A DNA stretch of 64,000 bases from Pseudorhizobium xiangyangii (GCF_020531965.1 NZ_JAJAWH010000013.1:1-64000), one strand, 5' to 3'; positions 9,678 through 18,397 are shown, numbered from the stretch's first letter. The notes: generated from the letters alone by a model not told the origin. Numbers and translations: made by a program.

Positions 9678-10723
9678 GCAGGCAACCTGCCTTGAAGACC
9701 CCCGATGACCTCCTGGCGGCAGGGCTTATCAATCCGGCCGACCTTCCCCGGCTGCGTGAAGTTGCGAGACGCTACGCCGTTGCGCTTACGCCGACAGTTG
9801 CCGACCTGATCGATCCGACCAGGTCTGATGACCCGATTGCCCTGCAGTTCGTGCCCGATGGACGGGAAATGACAACTGTCTCAGTGGAGCGGAACGATCC
9901 TATCGGTGATGATGCCCACACGCCGGTAAAGGGGATCGTACACCGTTATCCGGACCGTGTCCTTCTGAAGGCTGTCCATGTCTGCCCCGTCTATTGCCGG
10001 TTCTGTTTTCGACGGGAGATGGTTGGCCCGAACGGTGATGGTGTGCTCAGCCCGGAAGAGCTCGACGACGCCTTCGCCTATATCGGTGCGCATGAGGAAA
10101 TCTGGGAAGTGATCCTGACCGGCGGCGATCCGCTTGTCCTGTCACCGCGCCGGCTCACCGAAATCATGCAGCGCCTTTCGAGCATACCGCACGTCAAGAT
10201 CGTCCGCTTCCACACCAGGGTTCCGGTTGTTGACCCGGACACTGTGACGGAAGATTTGATCACCGCACTGAAGGCAAGCGGCAAGACCACCTACCTTGCA
10301 CTTCATGCCAACCACCCCCGAGAACTAACCGGCGCCGCGCGGGCCGCCTGCGGGCGGCTGGTTGACGCAGGGATAGCAATGGTGAGCCAGACCGTCCTGC
10401 TTCGGGGAATTAATGATGACCCGGCCGTTCTGGCAGAGCTGATGAAGGGTTTCGTCGAGCTCCGCGTAAAGCCCTACTACCTGCATCATCCGGATCTTGC
10501 CCCCGGCACAGGCCATTTTCGCCTCGACATCGCTGAAGGCCAGAAGATCGTCGCCGCCCTTCGCGGTCGGATCTCCGGGCTTTGCCAACCAGCCTACGTG
10601 CTCGACATACCGGGCGGCTATGGAAAGGCCTCTCTTGGAGAAAGCGCTGTCCGCGGCTCCGATGACGGCTGTTACAGCATCAGTGACTTTCGCGGCAGCG
10701 AACATCGCTACCCACCGGAGTAA
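9674..10723 (+). CDS. epmB: EF-P beta-lysylation protein, lysine 2,3-aminomutase family
   Basis: EpmB (YjeK) converts (S)-alpha-lysine to (R)-beta-lysine for EF-P modification. It is a radical SAM and PLP enzyme of the KamA family: the 4Fe-4S motif is C104-x3-C108-x2-C111 in VCPVYCRFC. The 349-residue length matches E. coli (342). The open frame begins 27 bp earlier, but the ATG at 9674 overlapping the epmA stop is the natural coupled start. Family confusion with clostridial lysine 2,3-aminomutase is unlikely given the epmA/efp context. Confidence 0.95.
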   Translation: MSRQPALKTPDDLLAAGLINPADLPRLREVARRYAVALTPTVADLIDPTRSDDPIALQFVPDGREMTTVSVERNDPIGDDAHTPVKGIVHRYPDRVLLKAVHVCPVYCRFCFRREMVGPNGDGVLSPEELDDAFAYIGAHEEIWEVILTGGDPLVLSPRRLTEIMQRLSSIPHVKIVRFHTRVPVVDPDTVTEDLITALKASGKTTYLALHANHPRELTGAARAACGRLVDAGIAMVSQTVLLRGINDDPAVLAELMKGFVELRVKPYYLHHPDLAPGTGHFRLDIAEGQKIVAALRGRISGLCQPAYVLDIPGGYGKASLGESAVRGSDDGCYSISDFRGSEHRYPPE

Positions 10724-11031
10724 ACACGGCCGCCCATAGCGAACGCGTCTCGGTGGACGTTTTTCACCCCAGCAACCGGCTACGTTTTCAGAACGCGACG
10801 GGGAAACGCCGGTGGAAGGCGCAACCAGACCTGCACCCGCCACCCAACCACTTAAATTCGCATCTCAAAGGGCGGCCTAGGTAATCCGGTGCTTCACGCC
10901 AATGAGGATGCTCTTTATGGTACGAACTGGTGACTCACTTCACCGGCTTAACCCATAAAGGCGCTGGATCCTCGTCCTGCGCCTTGTTCATGTAATGCAG
11001 CGGCCATGGAAATGGCGGGGAAGAAACGACA
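10724..11031. other. Intergenic region with an inverted repeat ahead of purU
   Basis: 308 bp without a convincing gene. The first 190 bp hold nothing I recognise. Near the right end CTTTATGG (10913-10920) pairs with CCATAAAG (10953-10960), and inside this a second pair, GGTGA and TCACC, can stack. The nested structure could be a leader hairpin or operator for purU, whose start lies 71 bp further on. Confidence 0.4.
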
Positions 11032-11916
11032 ATGACGAACTATGTCCTGACCGTAACCTGTAGCTCGACCCGCGGCATCGTTGCCGCCATTTCGGGTTAC
11101 CTGACGGATAAGGGCTGCAACATCATCGACTCCTCGCAATTCGATGACCTCGACACCGGCAAGTTCTTCATGCGTATTTCCTTCATCTCCGAGCAGGGCG
11201 CGATGCGCGATGACCTGGTCGAAGGCTTCACTCCTGTTGCTGACAAGTTCGGCATGGAGTGGGAGATTAACGACGCAGCGAACCGGATGAAGGTCCTGCT
11301 GATGGTCTCCCGCTTCGGCCATTGCCTCAACGACCTTCTCTACCGCTGGAAGATCGGTGCACTGCCGATCGACATCGTCGGCGTCGTGTCCAATCATTTC
11401 GACTACCAGAAAGTGGTGGTCAATCATGACATCCCGTTCCATCACATCAAGGTCACCAAGGATAACAAACCCCTGGCGGAAGCTCAGCTCTTGGACCTAG
11501 TGGAGCAGACCGGTACCGAGCTCATTGTTCTCGCGCGGTACATGCAGGTTCTGTCGGACCCTCTCTGCCGCAAGATGTCGGGCCGTATCATCAACATTCA
11601 CCATTCATTCCTGCCAAGCTTCAAGGGCGCCAATCCTTACAAGCAAGCCTATCAGAGAGGCGTAAAGCTCATCGGCGCTACGGCACACTACGTCACGGCC
11701 GATCTCGATGAAGGCCCGATTATCGAGCAGGACACTGTCCGCATTACACATGCGCAAAGCCCCGAAGACTATGTGTCGCTCGGCCGCGACGTGGAAAGTC
11801 AGGTGCTCGCACGCGCGATCCACGCGCATCTGCACCGCCGTGTGTTCCTCAACGGCAATCGCACGATCGTCTTCCCCCCTAGCCCCGGCAGCTATGCATC
11901 CGAACGGATGGGCTGA
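11032..11916 (+). CDS. purU: Formyltetrahydrofolate deformylase
   Basis: Hydrolyses 10-formyl-tetrahydrofolate to formate and THF, balancing one-carbon pools. The 294-residue protein has an N-terminal ACT domain (YVLTVTCSSTRGIVAAISGY and onward) and a C-terminal formyltransferase-fold domain with the hallmark IINIHHSFLPSFKGANPY and the late VRITHAQSPEDY. Typical length is 280-290. It stands alone; no purine or serine-cycle genes adjoin. In rhizobia several PurU paralogues exist, some associated with methyl-group catabolism, so its exact metabolic role is open. Confidence 0.95.
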   Translation: MTNYVLTVTCSSTRGIVAAISGYLTDKGCNIIDSSQFDDLDTGKFFMRISFISEQGAMRDDLVEGFTPVADKFGMEWEINDAANRMKVLLMVSRFGHCLNDLLYRWKIGALPIDIVGVVSNHFDYQKVVVNHDIPFHHIKVTKDNKPLAEAQLLDLVEQTGTELIVLARYMQVLSDPLCRKMSGRIINIHHSFLPSFKGANPYKQAYQRGVKLIGATAHYVTADLDEGPIIEQDTVRITHAQSPEDYVSLGRDVESQVLARAIHAHLHRRVFLNGNRTIVFPPSPGSYASERMG

Positions 11917-12237
11917 CACAGCCTTTTTTTCCAGCTGAGCTCAACGACATATCGGGCTTCCCCGGTGGAGGCCGCGCAGTTTTCCGCCTGCAGGAAAGCA
12001 CACGCTTACCCGCCGCAGACTGTTGCAATCGCCTCGGCTACACCTATCTAGCTCTCAGGGCTTCCCCAGCCCATTGTGCAATAAATTTTCACAATCCGGC
12101 CTTTGTTCTGTCATCTAACGGAAAAATATCCCCGGTATCGTGATTTTCGTTGCTGACGAATCTAATTAGAACTAGGGTCTTTTCGGCTGGAAAGTCTAGG
12201 ATTTCCCGGCAAAGACGCAACCACAAAGGAGAGTGAC
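11917..12237. other. Intergenic region, possible promoter for small genes
   Basis: About 320 bp between purU and the next small open frame. ATTGTG (12073-12078) is followed 11 bases later by its inverted copy CACAAT at 12090-12095, in an AT-rich stretch suitable for an operator or promoter. No RNA gene or longer frame is apparent. Confidence 0.35.
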
Positions 12238-12327
12238 ATGTTGGATATGACGCGCGTCGCCGCCTTGTGGGTAGCGTCGAAAGTGAATGGCACAGAGCTT
12301 GCTCCTCTTATGTGCTGTCGAATGTAA
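12238..12327 (+). CDS. Possible 29-residue small protein or leader peptide
   Basis: A short frame beginning MLDMTRVAALWVASK and ending at TAA 12325-12327. It is preceded by a very strong ribosome site (AAAGGAG at 12225-12231, followed by AGTGAC and ATG). It is below the usual gene-calling length and no homologue is known to me. A 65-residue gene follows 71 bp downstream on the same strand, so it may be a leader peptide or an independent small protein. Only the ribosome site supports translation. Confidence 0.4.
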   Translation: MLDMTRVAALWVASKVNGTELAPLMCCRM

Positions 12328-12398
12328 CGATCCGGTTCAACCGTTCCAGAAATCTCATTCGTCAGAACTGTCACCGACAGTCACAGAGGAGTCTGCCT

Positions 12399-12596
12399 AT
12401 GCAGAAGCAAGTTATTGAATATGGCGGCGAGCCCGTCGGAATTGTCGTGCCGGATCAGGACAGGCTGAAGTTCATCGCCGTCAAGTTCCATGTGATCGAT
12501 CTGGACGAGCGTCGTTTTGGCTCGACCGACGAAGTGCAGGTAGCCATCAGAGATCTGGTCCGTGAAAAGAATACCGGCACGGCTGCACATGTTTGA
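12399..12596 (+). CDS. Small hypothetical protein
   Basis: 65 residues starting MQKQVIEYGGEPVGIVVPD, mixed alpha/beta in character, with no signal peptide or membrane segment. The ATG at 12399 has AGAGGAG at 12385-12391 in front; upstream in-frame extension is not needed. A terminator follows at 12615-12646. It resembles the short cytosolic proteins common in Rhizobiaceae genomes, but I recognise no domain and assign no function. Confidence 0.65.
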   Translation: MQKQVIEYGGEPVGIVVPDQDRLKFIAVKFHVIDLDERRFGSTDEVQVAIRDLVREKNTGTAAHV

Positions 12597-12614
12597 TTTG
12601 TATTCGATTGGATG

Positions 12615-12646
12615 AAGCCGCCCTGCGTTTTTTTTGCAGGCGGCTT
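12615..12646. terminator. Intrinsic terminator after small hypothetical gene
   Basis: AAGCCGCCCTGC and GCAGGCGGCTT pair with one bulged base around a T-rich loop. It lies between the convergent small gene (plus) and the RAM-domain gene (minus) and could serve both. Confidence 0.75.
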
Positions 12647-12652
12647 TCCTGA

Positions 12653-12889
12653 TCAGAATGCAGTAAAGGTCAGGGTCGTCAGAGATCGCTCGATGCCTGG
12701 AATGCTAGCGATCCTTTCATTCACGAAGCGTCCGACCTCATCCCCATCCTTGATATAGATCTTGAGAAGCAGATCCCAATCGCCGCTGGTCGAGTAAAGC
12801 TCCGAGACGAGTTCGGTCTTGTAGATAGCGTCGGCCACCTCGTAGGTCTTGCCTGGCTTGCATCGAAGTTGGACGAAGATCGGTTTCAT
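12653..12889 (-). CDS. Stand-alone Lrp/AsnC ligand-binding (RAM) domain protein
   Basis: 78 residues matching the effector-binding half of Lrp/AsnC regulators without the DNA-binding helix-turn-helix (MKPIFVQLRCKPGKTYEVAD, then TSGDWDLLLKIY, and a closing strand SLTTLTFTAF). Such proteins form beta-alpha-beta-beta-alpha-beta oligomers that bind amino acids or partner with full-length Lrp proteins. The start lies 3 bp after the stop of the LysR gene on the same strand, so the two are probably one transcript. The ligand is unknown. Confidence 0.85.
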   Translation of the reverse strand: MKPIFVQLRCKPGKTYEVADAIYKTELVSELYSTSGDWDLLLKIYIKDGDEVGRFVNERIASIPGIERSLTTLTFTAF

Positions 12890-12892
12890 GTG

Positions 12893-13879
12893 TCAATTCC
12901 TGTCAATTGCCGCATCTGCAGACGGTGGCGCAGTTCCTGAACTATTGGCCGATGCCTCATCCGACTGCAACCCCGGCTGGCCCCGGTCACCCCCAAGCCC
13001 CTCCTCCACAAGCCATGCCTTAAACGTGTCGAAGGGCAGAATGCCTTCACGATCTGCCGGGTGCGCCAGGTAATAGTTGCCAGCACTGAAGTCCTTGGCC
13101 TCCACCGCCTTTACAAGTCGCCCTGACTCCAGCTCAGGCCTTATCAGGAACGCCGGCAGAAGCGCTGCCCCCATCCCCGAAGCCGCCGCCTCCACGATGG
13201 TCATGAACTGGTCAAACAGCGTTCCGTGGAGACTGCGGAAGGAAACCTCCTGGGACGAGAACCAGTTCTCCCAGCAATCCGGGCGCGTGTTCAAGTGCAG
13301 CAGCGGCGCACCCAAGAGATCGTCCGGTCGCTCCAGGGAGAACCGTTGTTTGAAGTCACGACTGCATACGGCGACGGTCTGCTCCTCCACGAGAAACGAC
13401 AGCTCAGCCCCCGGCCATCGCGGCTCTCCGAAGTGAATGGCAGCATCGATTGAATCGAATCTGAAGTCGAACGGCTCAAGACGGCTCACCAGATTGACGG
13501 CAATCCCGGGATTCTGATCGAGAAACCTCCCCAGTCGCGGCGCCAGCCAACGCGCGCCAAACAATGGCAGCACGGCAAGATTGATCGTGCCGCCTTGGGG
13601 ATGTGCGCGAAGATTGAGCGATGCGTTCGAAATTCGCCGAAGCGCCTCACGGATTTCACGAGCATAGCCATCACCCGCAAGCGTCAGCCGGATCGTCTGC
13701 CGCTCACGACGGAAAAGCGGAACTCCCAATTGATTTTCTAGGGCGGAAATCTGCCGACTGACTGCACTCTGGGTGAGGCCGAGCTCGTTGGCGGCGGCAG
13801 TAACACTGCCGGTTCGGGCGGCAGCCTCGAAGGCCGCCAGCAGTGAGAATGAGGGCAGAAAGCGCCTGGGCGGCAGCAT
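12893..13879 (-). CDS. LysR family transcriptional regulator (GcvA-like)
   Basis: 328 residues with the LysR winged helix-turn-helix at the N-terminus (SLLAAFEAAARTGSVTAAAN, then LGLTQSAVSRQISALE) and a periplasmic-binding-like effector domain. The C-terminal tail after LVEEGLGG is longer than usual and of low complexity (about 29 residues). It is divergent from the FAD oxidoreductase at 13978 and so probably controls it. TCATT (13881-13885) and AATGA (13895-13899) form an inverted repeat overlapping its own ribosome site, a possible autoregulatory LysR box. Confidence 0.9.
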   Translation of the reverse strand: MLPPRRFLPSFSLLAAFEAAARTGSVTAAANELGLTQSAVSRQISALENQLGVPLFRRERQTIRLTLAGDGYAREIREALRRISNASLNLRAHPQGGTINLAVLPLFGARWLAPRLGRFLDQNPGIAVNLVSRLEPFDFRFDSIDAAIHFGEPRWPGAELSFLVEEQTVAVCSRDFKQRFSLERPDDLLGAPLLHLNTRPDCWENWFSSQEVSFRSLHGTLFDQFMTIVEAAASGMGAALLPAFLIRPELESGRLVKAVEAKDFSAGNYYLAHPADREGILPFDTFKAWLVEEGLGGDRGQPGLQSDEASANSSGTAPPSADAAIDRN

Positions 13880-13977
13880 GTCATTCCTCCGTTGAATGAT
13901 CTGTTGAGAAACTGTCGATATTCACGCCGCAGCGCCCTCTGTAAAGTCCGATCTAACTCCCGATGGAATATCGAAAA

Positions 13978-15261
13978 ATGCTCAATGATCCGCGCTCCCA
14001 CGGACTGTGGGAAAAAACAGCCCCGCCCGCTCCGTTGACCGAGCCATTGCATGGGACGGCATCGGCAGACGTTGTAATCGTTGGAGGCGGCTATACCGGC
14101 CTGTCAGCGGCCCTGCATCTTGCCGAAGCTGGAACAAGCGTGGTGCTTCTCGAGGCACAGGAGTTCGGGTTCGGGGGCGCCGGTCGCAATGTCGGCCTCA
14201 TCAATGCGGGCATGTGGGTGACGCCCGAGAACTTCCCGAAGGAACTCGGCTCCCTTTACGGCGAACGCCTTCTCGATCTGCTCGGGAACGGCCCTTACGT
14301 CGTCCGTGACCTCATCGACCGTCATGACATTCCCTGCGAACTGGAACGAAACGGGACGCTTCACTGCGCTACAGACGAAGAGGGACTAAAGGAGTTGGAG
14401 GAACGGGCACGGCAATGGCAAATGCGTGGAGCAGCCGTTGAACTACTCGATGCCGCTGAGACTGAGCGCAGGATAGGTACTCAAGCCTATAAGGGTTCCC
14501 TTCTGGATCGCCGCGCCGGAACCCTGCAGCCCCTCGCCTACGCCCGCGGTCTTGCGCATGCGGCGCTCAAGGCCGGAGCACAATTGCACACGAAAAGCGC
14601 AGTGACCGCCTACGAGGACAGGGGCAGTCGCAAAATTGTGCGCACCAACGAGGGTGAGGTGTCGGCAGACTGGGTGATCGTGGCCACAGACGCCTACAGC
14701 ACCGGCCCGTGGGAAGTGCTCCGCCAGGAGCAGGTTTATCTCCCTTATTTCAACCTTGCGACCGAGCCGCTCTCCGAGAGCCAGCTGAAGACCATCCTGC
14801 CCGGTCGCGAAGGATGCTGGGACACGAAGGAGGTGCTGTCGTCGTTTCGAATGGATCAAGCTGGAAGGCTGGTGTTCGGCTCGGTGGGCGCCCTGCGTGG
14901 AACGGGTACATCGATCCACAAGGCCTGGGCGCACCGTTCGCTGAGCCGCCTGTTTCCCCAGTTGGCCAACATATCATTCGAGGCCGAGTGGTATGGCATG
15001 ATCGGCATGACGGACAATGCCCTGCCCCGCCTCCACAAGTTCGCCCCGAATGTCATCAGCTTCTGCGGTTACAATGGCCGTGGTATTTCTCCCGGCACGA
15101 CCTTCGGCAAGGTACTGGCCAACCATATCCTCGGCCGCATAGACGAGGCTGCGCTGCCCCTCCCCTTCACGGATCCGAAAATGCCGCCGTTGCGCCCCAT
15201 GAAGGAGGCCTACTACGAATTGGGCGCCCAGATCGCCCACTTTGCCGGCGAGCGCTTCTGA
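13978..15261 (+). CDS. FAD-dependent oxidoreductase, DadA/PuuB type
   Basis: 427 residues with an N-terminal Rossmann FAD motif (VVIVGGGYTGLSAALHLAEA) and a C-terminal glycine-rich FAD contact (CGYNGRGISPGTTFGK), as in D-amino acid dehydrogenases and gamma-glutamylputrescine oxidases. Such enzymes oxidise secondary or primary amines, often with electrons passed to the membrane or oxygen. An ATG also lies at 13963, but the one at 13978 has GGAA at a suitable distance and gives the N-terminus MLNDPRSHGLWEK, which fits rhizobial relatives as I remember them. Control by the divergent LysR gene is likely. The substrate is not evident. Confidence 0.9.
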   Translation: MLNDPRSHGLWEKTAPPAPLTEPLHGTASADVVIVGGGYTGLSAALHLAEAGTSVVLLEAQEFGFGGAGRNVGLINAGMWVTPENFPKELGSLYGERLLDLLGNGPYVVRDLIDRHDIPCELERNGTLHCATDEEGLKELEERARQWQMRGAAVELLDAAETERRIGTQAYKGSLLDRRAGTLQPLAYARGLAHAALKAGAQLHTKSAVTAYEDRGSRKIVRTNEGEVSADWVIVATDAYSTGPWEVLRQEQVYLPYFNLATEPLSESQLKTILPGREGCWDTKEVLSSFRMDQAGRLVFGSVGALRGTGTSIHKAWAHRSLSRLFPQLANISFEAEWYGMIGMTDNALPRLHKFAPNVISFCGYNGRGISPGTTFGKVLANHILGRIDEAALPLPFTDPKMPPLRPMKEAYYELGAQIAHFAGERF

Positions 15262-15318
15262 TTGCAGAACCGTCGGCGATCGGTACATTGACGAAATTCG
15301 ACATCCGGAAGGACTGAC

Positions 15319-15408
15319 ATGACGCCCGCCAATCTCGATCTCGCCGCACCCTGCCGCTGGCGCAGGGCGTCAAGTTCGATATCGAGTAAGCGAAACCGAT
15401 GGCGCTGA
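15319..15408 (+). other. Micro-ORF or decayed gene fragment
   Basis: An ATG at 15319 has a good ribosome site (GGAAGGA at 15307-15313) but opens only 29 codons (MTPANLDLAAPCRWRR...), ending at TGA 15406-15408 and overlapping the start of the P1 peptidase by ten bases. In another frame the same DNA reads LPLAQGVKFDIE and stops, which looks like a natural protein C-terminus. It may be a gene remnant or a coupling leader. Confidence 0.3.
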
Positions 15409-16388
15409 ACCTCCTGACCGATATCGAGGGCGTGGCTGTCGGCCATGCCACCGATCTCGTGCTCGGTTCCGGCGTCACGGCAATCATCTTCGACGCGCCG
15501 GCAATCGCTTCCGGCTCGGTTCTCGGCGGCGCGCCTGGCGGGCGCGATACGGCATTGCTCGACCCCGCCATGACGGTCCAGACAGTCGATGCCTTCGTGT
15601 TGTCCGGTGGCTCCGCCTTCGGTCTCGACGCCGCCGGCGGCGTCCAGGCGGGCCTGCGCGGCATCGGGCGTGGCTTGCAGGTGGGCGAAGCCCGGGTGCC
15701 GATCGTACCGCAGGCAATCCTGATGGATCTCCTTAACGGCGGCAACAAGGATTGGGGCCTGCACTCACCCTATCGCGACATGGGCTATGACGCCTTCAAT
15801 GCCGCCGACAAGGGCCCCTTTCCCCTCGGGACAGTCGGTGCCGGCACCGGCGCCACGACCGCGACCTTCAAGGGTGGCATCGGTTCGGCAAGCGCGACGA
15901 CATCGGCAGGACATACCATCGCGGCATTGCTTGCCGTCAACGCCATGGGCTCGGCCACGTTGGGTGATGGGCCTCATTTCTGGTCCGCCCCGTTTGAAAA
16001 GGGCGTCGAGTTCGGTGGCCTCGGCCTGCCGCAGCCATTCACCGAAAGCCATTCGGCGTTGCGGATGAAAGGCGTCAACCTAAAGGCGACGACCATCGGT
16101 GTGATCGTCACCGATGCGCTCCTGACGAAGGCGCAAGCGCATCGCCTATCGATCATGGCACATGACGGGCTTGCCCGCGCTGTGCTGCCGGCACACCTGC
16201 CAGGCGATGGCGATACGATCTTTTCAGCGGCAACAGGTGCAAAGCCGCTTGGCGACATGGCCGCTTTTGCAGAGCTTTGTCACCTCGCGACACTGGTGAC
16301 GGCCCGCGCCATAGCGCGCGGTGTTTACGAAGCGGCCTCGCTGCCCGTCCAGAACGCGCAACCCGCCTGGCGCGATCGCTTTGGATAA
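15399..16388 (+). CDS. P1 family peptidase (DmpA/NylC-like Ntn hydrolase)
   Basis: 329 residues of the L-aminopeptidase/D-esterase DmpA family, self-cleaving N-terminal-nucleophile hydrolases. Family signatures include the opening LLTDIEGVAVGHATD, the LSGGSAFGLDAAGGV strand, VGAGTGATT, and the segment ATTIGVIVTDALLTKAQAHR, where the mature beta subunit normally starts with a Thr or Ser nucleophile. Here the residue before the candidate Thr is Ala rather than the Asn of NylC. The ATG at 15399 has no clear ribosome site, but the micro-ORF at 15319 overlaps it and could couple translation. The natural substrate is probably a short amide or beta-peptide. Confidence 0.88.
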   Translation: MALNLLTDIEGVAVGHATDLVLGSGVTAIIFDAPAIASGSVLGGAPGGRDTALLDPAMTVQTVDAFVLSGGSAFGLDAAGGVQAGLRGIGRGLQVGEARVPIVPQAILMDLLNGGNKDWGLHSPYRDMGYDAFNAADKGPFPLGTVGAGTGATTATFKGGIGSASATTSAGHTIAALLAVNAMGSATLGDGPHFWSAPFEKGVEFGGLGLPQPFTESHSALRMKGVNLKATTIGVIVTDALLTKAQAHRLSIMAHDGLARAVLPAHLPGDGDTIFSAATGAKPLGDMAAFAELCHLATLVTARAIARGVYEAASLPVQNAQPAWRDRFG

Positions 16389-16392
16389 CCCC

Positions 16393-17403
16393 TCATAGCG
16401 CAAGGTCTTCCAGCGCTCGCTGCAGACGCTCCCATCCGTCGTCGCCCGGCAGGCCGATGCGCAGATCCATGGGCCGCTCCTCGAACCGCCGAACGAGAAC
16501 ACCGTTGCGGCCAAGGGCGCTGAAAATTGCCTGCGCCTCAGAATGTTGGACGTAGCGAAAGAGCGACGTGCCCCCCGTAACGGGTACCCCCCGTTCCGCC
16601 AGCAACGCGTCGAGGCGCGCAGCACCCTTCTGCAGCCTAGCGCGCATGTCGCGTTTCCAGGCATGATCGCCAAGAGCTTCGTTCGCGATATGCAGCGCCG
16701 GCCCCGATACGGCCCATGGGCCAAGCTTCTCCTCAACCCGAGCAATGACATCAGGATGCGAGATGGCAAAGCCCAGCCTCACCCCTGCCATACCATAGAA
16801 TTTCCCAAACGAGCGAAGGACAAGCAGCCCACCGGCATCTACCGCATCGGCAACGCTGCCTTCCCCGGCGACATCGTGGAACGCCTCGTCCACGACAAGA
16901 AGACCGCCCTTGCTCCGCATCTGCGCTGCCAGATCCAGGAGATCGGATTTTGGGATAGTTCTTCCGGTTGGATTGTTGGGATTGACCACAACGGCGAGGT
17001 TCGCTTCGGCAAGAACGCCAGGATCGCTGACCTCCCTTACCTCATATCCCGCCAGACGCGCTGCGCGGGCATGTTCGGCATAGGTCGGCGACAGGATCGC
17101 GGCGACGGAACGCGACCGGACCAATCGTGCAACGATCGGCAGCAGAATTTGCGTCCCCGGTCCGGCAGCGACATGGCGAAGTGAAGGTGCACCATAGGCC
17201 TCGGCTGCGAGCAACTTGAGACGTTCTGCCTCCCCGGGCTCCGGCAGCCGTGAGAAAGCGGTGGCAGGCACGGGCGAATGCAAATAGGAATGCGGATTGA
17301 TGCCGGTGGAGAGATCCAGCCACGGCTCGGGTGCCTGGGGAAACAGCGCGCGGGCACGGGCGAGATTACCACCGTGCTGAATTGGTCCACTTGATCCCGA
17401 CAT
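16393..17403 (-). CDS. cobC: Threonine-phosphate decarboxylase, cobalamin biosynthesis
   Basis: PLP enzyme of the aminotransferase I/II fold that makes (R)-1-amino-2-propanol phosphate, the linker of the nucleotide loop (CobC in aerobic naming, CobD of Salmonella). It shows an HGGNL N-terminus, NPNNPTGRTIP and the PLP-lysine segment SFGKFYGMAGVRLG. The ATG at 17403 gives MSGSSGPIQHGGN and has GAGG 5 bases upstream. The frame extends to an ATG at 17430, also after a strong AAGGAGGT, but with very short spacing and inside cobD. It is divergent from cobD. Confidence 0.93.
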   Translation of the reverse strand: MSGSSGPIQHGGNLARARALFPQAPEPWLDLSTGINPHSYLHSPVPATAFSRLPEPGEAERLKLLAAEAYGAPSLRHVAAGPGTQILLPIVARLVRSRSVAAILSPTYAEHARAARLAGYEVREVSDPGVLAEANLAVVVNPNNPTGRTIPKSDLLDLAAQMRSKGGLLVVDEAFHDVAGEGSVADAVDAGGLLVLRSFGKFYGMAGVRLGFAISHPDVIARVEEKLGPWAVSGPALHIANEALGDHAWKRDMRARLQKGAARLDALLAERGVPVTGGTSLFRYVQHSEAQAIFSALGRNGVLVRRFEERPMDLRIGLPGDDGWERLQRALEDLAL

Positions 17404-17428
17404 TCCAGCCTCAGACGCCATAAGCCGC

Positions 17429-18397
17429 ATGTACCTCCTTCTTGCCTTCCTTGCTCTGCTGACCGAGCGCGTGATCGGTTATCCGGATTGGCTTTACCGG
17501 CTGATCGGGCATCCTGTCACCTGGATCGGTGGATTGATTTCAGTTCTGGATCGCCGCTGGAACCGGGAAATCGACGATCCCGAACGCCGCAAGCATTGGG
17601 GTATTGTCAGCTTGCTGGTGCTGCTGTCGATTACGATCACCGCCTCGCTCCTGATCGAGAACATTCTGCTCGTCTTTCCCTTCGGACTGCTTCTGCTGGT
17701 CCTCGCGGCTTCGAGCCTCCCGGCGCAGAAGAGCCTCGAGAACCACGTCGAAGCAGTGGCCGCGGCCCTGGAGGCAGGCGGCATTCAATCCGGCCGCAAC
17801 GCTGTATCGATGATCGTCGGCCGTGATCCGGACGAGCTGGACGAAGCGGCCGTCTGCCGTGCTGCGATCGAGAGCCTGGCAGAAAACTTCTCCGATGGCA
17901 TTGTTGCTCCTGCTTTCTGGTTGGGTGTTGGCGGATTGGCCGGAGGCGCGGCATACAAGGCCGCCAATACGGCCGACAGCATGATCGGCCATCGTTCGCC
18001 CCGCCATCAAGCCTTCGGCTGGGCTGCTGCGCGCTTCGATGACCTCATCAATCTGCCCGCATCGCGCCTTAGCGGTGCGCTGTTTGTTGCCGCTGCAGCC
18101 CTGGTTCCGGGAACTTCGCCTCTCAATGCCCTTGCCGCAATCCGTCGCGATGCTCGACATCACCGTTCGCCGAATGCTGGCTGGCCGGAGGCGGCCATGG
18201 CCGGAGCACTCGGTATCGCCCTCGCTGGACCACGCAGCTATGGCGGCCAGATGATCGAGGCACGCTTCATGGGCGAAGGAGGACGGGCAAACCTGACGTC
18301 CGAGGACATTCGCCGTGCGTTGAAACTTGCCCGCGTGGCCGATGGGCTGTTGATTACCTTCTTCGGCCTCGGCGCTTTCATTATCTCGCAAGTCTGA
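17429..18397 (+). CDS. cobD: Adenosylcobinamide-phosphate synthase
   Basis: Membrane enzyme (CobD aerobic naming, CbiB of Salmonella) that joins aminopropanol phosphate to adenosylcobyric acid. It has 322 residues with a hydrophobic N-terminus ([20 protein letters not shown]), several membrane segments and the conserved [17 protein letters not shown] and [13 protein letters not shown] motifs. The gene faces cobC divergently and its 3' end overlaps the end of cobQ by 17 bp in tail-to-tail orientation. No clear ribosome site precedes the ATG at 17429. Confidence 0.94.
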   Translation: MYLLLAFLALLTERVIGYPDWLYRLIGHPVTWIGGLISVLDRRWNREIDDPERRKHWGIVSLLVLLSITITASLLIENILLVFPFGLLLLVLAASSLPAQKSLENHVEAVAAALEAGGIQSGRNAVSMIVGRDPDELDEAAVCRAAIESLAENFSDGIVAPAFWLGVGGLAGGAAYKAANTADSMIGHRSPRHQAFGWAAARFDDLINLPASRLSGALFVAAAALVPGTSPLNALAAIRRDARHHRSPNAGWPEAAMAGALGIALAGPRSYGGQMIEARFMGEGGRANLTSEDIRRALKLARVADGLLITFFGLGAFIISQV

